The notes under the pieces are model-generated. The model saw only the letters and a program-made list of their open reading frames with translations. It was not told where the DNA came from and ran no database searches. This document shows, piece by piece, positions 41,713-43,631 of a DNA stretch of 43,631 nt. Location: NCBI GenBank assembly GCA_030848545.1, contig JAVDCA010000040.1, forward strand, positions 1 through 43,631, read 5' to 3'. Position 1 is the stretch's first letter. Every line of letters starts with the position of its first letter. Origin of the DNA: Astrobacterium formosum (GTDB lineage Bacteria > Pseudomonadota > Alphaproteobacteria > Rhizobiales > Xanthobacteraceae). Position numbers and translations under genes: made by a program.

Positions 41713-42288
41713 ATGCCGGCGATCCTGCTTGCGCCGCCGACCGTCGAGCCGATCACGCTCGCCGAGGCGAAATCCTTTTTGCGCGTCGCCCATGGCGACG
41801 ACGACGGCCTGATCGCGGCGCTGATCGCCGCCGCCCGCGCCCATGTGGAGACGGCGACGCGGCGTGCGCTCCTCGCCCAGACGTGGCGGATCGTGCGCGA
41901 CGCCTGGCCTGCCGGCGGCCGCATCGCGGTCGCGCCGGCGCCGCTCATTGGCGTCGCCGCGGCACGCGTTCGCGACGACAATGGCGAGCCCCACGGCATC
42001 GACACGGCAGCATTCAGTCTCGTCGCCGGCGCGGTGCCGGCGGCGCTTGCCTTCGTGCCGTGGTCGCTGCCTGCGCCCGGCGTCGCCGACGACGGCATCG
42101 AGATCGATGTGGAGCTCGGCCATGGCACCAGCGCCGCCACCGTGCCGCCGCCGCTCGTCCACGCCGTGCGGCTCCTGACCGCGCACTGGTACGAGCATCG
42201 CGGCATCCTTTCGAGCGGAGCGGCCGGCGCGCCGCTGCCGGTCTCCATCACGGCGCTGATGGCGCCCTTCCGGGTGGTGTCCCTATGA
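41713..42288 (+). CDS. phage/GTA head-tail connector (gp6-like)
   Basis: A 191-residue connector (GTA gene 6) that would stack under the portal. Family markers: PPTVEPITLAEAKSFLRVAH, AALIAAARAHVETATRRALL, QTWRIVRDAWPAGG, and the C-terminal LVHAVRLLTAHWYEHRGIL. The ATG follows GGAGGACATCCCC. The stop overlaps the next ATG (ATGA), so translation of the adjacent gene is coupled. This is the start of an undisturbed compact stretch of the cluster. Confidence 0.92.
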   Translation: MPAILLAPPTVEPITLAEAKSFLRVAHGDDDGLIAALIAAARAHVETATRRALLAQTWRIVRDAWPAGGRIAVAPAPLIGVAAARVRDDNGEPHGIDTAAFSLVAGAVPAALAFVPWSLPAPGVADDGIEIDVELGHGTSAATVPPPLVHAVRLLTAHWYEHRGILSSGAAGAPLPVSITALMAPFRVVSL

Positions 42289-42605
42289 GCATCGATCCGG
42301 GCCGCTTGAACCGCCGCCTCGTTGTCGAGGCGCCTGTCGACACCGATGACGGCATGGGCGGCGTCGCGGTGACGTTCGCCGACGCCGAGATCGTGTGGGC
42401 TCAAGTTGTGCCGGCGAGCGCCCGCGGTGATGTGGACGCCGACACGCGCGGCGCCGTGGTGACGTGGCGCATTCTCATGCGCGCCGGGCCCGAACTCACC
42501 ACCCGCCATCGCCTACGCGACGGCTCGCGCCGTTTCGACATCGTCGCCGTGATCCGCCGCCACGACGCGCTCCTGGAGATCGTCGCGCAGGAACGCGTGG
42601 CGTGA
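42285..42605 (+). CDS. phage/GTA head-closure (head-tail joining) protein
   Basis: A 106-residue protein of the phage head-tail joining family (GTA gene 7). It begins IDPGRLNRRLVVEAPVDTDD GMGG, contains WAQVVPASARGDVDADTRGA and ends RRFDIVAVIRRHDALLEIVA; RL.RRLVVE...GGVAVTF is typical. It overlaps the connector stop codon by 4 bases and is followed 21 bases later by the tail terminator gene, as in compact GTA clusters. Confidence 0.9.
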   Translation: MSIDPGRLNRRLVVEAPVDTDDGMGGVAVTFADAEIVWAQVVPASARGDVDADTRGAVVTWRILMRAGPELTTRHRLRDGSRRFDIVAVIRRHDALLEIVAQERVA

Positions 42606-42626
42606 ACAAAGCAAGGAACATCCCCC

Positions 42627-43028
42627 ATGCCGACCGCTTCGGCCGCGCTGCGCGCGGCGATCCATGCTGCCCTCGTGGCCGATGGCGCGCTCGTGGCGCT
42701 GCTCGGTGGCGCCAGGGTCTACGACGGGCCGCCGCGCTCGGCGGCGTTTCCCTATGTGACGCTGGGCGACGCCCGCATCAGCGAGGCTTCGTCCGAGGGC
42801 GATGTCGAGCACCAGCTCACCCTGCACGCCTGGTCGCGCCAGGGCGGCCACAAGCAAGCGCATCTGATCGCTGGCGCGCTCCTCAATGCGCTCGACGACG
42901 CCCCGCTCACGCTCGCCGGCCATCACCTGGTCAATCTGCGCTTCTCGATCGCCGACATCCGCCGCGAGGCGGACGGGCGCACCTATCAGGCGCTGGTGCG
43001 CTTTCGCGCCGTCACCGCGCCGGCGTGA
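42627..43028 (+). CDS. phage/GTA tail terminator (DUF3168 family)
   Basis: A 133-residue protein of the DUF3168 family (GTA gene 8), the tail-terminator or completion protein. Features: ALRAAIHAALVADGALVALL, RVYDGPPRSAAFPYVTLGDA, EHQLTLHAWSRQGGHKQAHL and FSIADIRREADGRTYQALVR. The ATG follows AAGGAACATCCCCC. It keeps the canonical spacing after the head-closure gene; a dispersed repeat separates it from the major tail gene. Confidence 0.92.
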   Translation: MPTASAALRAAIHAALVADGALVALLGGARVYDGPPRSAAFPYVTLGDARISEASSEGDVEHQLTLHAWSRQGGHKQAHLIAGALLNALDDAPLTLAGHHLVNLRFSIADIRREADGRTYQALVRFRAVTAPA

Positions 43029-43039
43029 CGGCTTGCCTG

Positions 43040-43146
43040 GTCAGTCCGGGGCACGCGCGGAGCGCGGGAACCCGGAAACCAGCCGTCGGCACGGAGAGTG
43101 TTGCCGGATTCCGGGTTCGCGCCTGCGGCGCGCCCCGGAATGACGC
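43040..43146. repeat. ATTCCGGG-type dispersed repeat
   Basis: TTGCCGGATTCCGGGTTCGC and GCGCCCCGGAATGACG with upstream GGAACCCGGAAACC form an inverted repeat of the widespread alphaproteobacterial type, placed between tail terminator and major tail genes. Confidence 0.6.
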
Positions 43147-43176
43147 CTTTCCATTCCAATCCACGAGGACACCACC

Positions 43177-43584
43177 ATGGCCGCCCAGAAAGGCAAGGAC
43201 CTGCTCATCAAGATCGCCGACGGTGCCGGCTTTGCGACCGTCGTCGGCCTGCGCACGCGCCGGCTCGCCTTCAATGCCGAGACCGTCGACATCACCCATG
43301 CGGAGTCCGTCGACCGCTGGCGCGAACTTTTGGACGGCGCCGGCGTCAAGCGCGCGAGCGTGTCCGGCCGCGGCCTGTTCAAGGACGCGGCGAGCGACGC
43401 GCTGGTGCGCCAGGCCTTCTTCGACGGCGCCATCAAGGCGTTCCAGATCGTGATTCCCGATTTCGGCACGGTGGCGGGGCCGTTCCAGATCGTGTCGTTC
43501 GAATATGCGGGCGAGCACGACGGCGAAGTCACTTACGACCTCGCGCTCGAATCCGCCGGCGCGCTGACGTTTACGGCGGGGTGA
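43177..43584 (+). CDS. phage/GTA major tail protein
   Basis: A 135-residue major tail protein of the TP901-1/GTA gene 9 type, the tube-forming subunit. Features: AAQKGKDLLIKIADGAGFAT at the N-terminus, VVGLRTRRLAFNAETVDITH, SVDRWRELLDGAGVKRASVS and YDLALESAGALTFTAG at the C-terminus. The ATG is preceded by GAGGACACCACC. It is the last complete gene before the edge; tail assembly and tape-measure genes are expected next. Confidence 0.94.
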   Translation: MAAQKGKDLLIKIADGAGFATVVGLRTRRLAFNAETVDITHAESVDRWRELLDGAGVKRASVSGRGLFKDAASDALVRQAFFDGAIKAFQIVIPDFGTVAGPFQIVSFEYAGEHDGEVTYDLALESAGALTFTAG

Positions 43585-43631
43585 TGCCGACGATTGTCGG
43601 AAATGAGGGAAGAAGTCGCCGACACGTGCGT

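Noticed and set aside
1-43631. tRNA, integrase or attachment sites marking a prophage boundary
   Set aside because: No cloverleaf-type tRNA arm pattern, integrase-like protein or convincing direct att repeats were found by eye in the window.

Overview
The window is high-GC DNA of the kind found in Alphaproteobacteria. A Hyphomicrobiales (Rhizobiales) host is most likely: the genes include typical small rhizobial proteins, a Ros/RHH-style regulator, a TctC-type solute receptor and a Rhizobiales-style HK97-like gene transfer agent (GTA) head cluster. No tRNA, rRNA or CRISPR array was seen. Family assignments come from reading the translations; no database search was run.

The backbone is a head and early tail gene set in canonical GTA order, all on the + strand: small terminase-like and large terminase (418-2149), portal (4902-6074), a second small/large terminase pair (23090-25477), prohead protease (28562-29125), major capsid (37615-38892), head-tail connector, head-closure protein, tail terminator and major tail protein (41713-43584). 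In compact GTAs these genes span well under 10 kb. Here they are spread over 43 kb, separated by unrelated genes on both strands. The tape-measure and later genes would lie beyond the right edge.

The intervening material falls into modules. (i) 2.7-4.6 kb: a secreted beta-propeller-like protein and a GIY-YIG protein. (ii) 6.1-8.2 kb: a secreted collagen-like protein and small proteins. (iii) 8.8-10.1 kb and 35.7-37.2 kb: two gene pairs that look like polymorphic toxin plus immunity. The two large proteins share an N-terminal region but end in different nuclease-like domains. (iv) 10.6-13.2 kb: an RHH regulator with two tiny helical proteins, a Crp-family regulator and an SDR. (v) 13.6-16.4 kb: an AT-richer island with a candidate HEPN protein, its partner, a nuclease gene broken by an in-frame stop, and an orphan HigA-like gene. 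(vi) 16.7-22.9 kb: a methyltransferase, YbaK, DctA, an outer-membrane barrel, a HAD phosphatase and a PAS protein. (vii) 25.6-35.2 kb: a GGDEF-EAL protein, a MASE3 histidine kinase, and a TctC/dienelactone hydrolase/LysR group. (viii) 39-41.6 kb: small genes, a GlsB-type membrane protein and a trypsin-like protease.

Intergenic space is crowded with one repeat family: about a dozen copies with terminal inverted repeats around a GTGCCCCGGGCGCG core, in both orientations. Two near-identical direct copies bracket the first toxin/immunity pair, and other copies sit next to terminase, portal and capsid genes. The working picture, which is inference, is a GTA-like cluster inflated by repeat-associated cargo, some of which encodes toxins.
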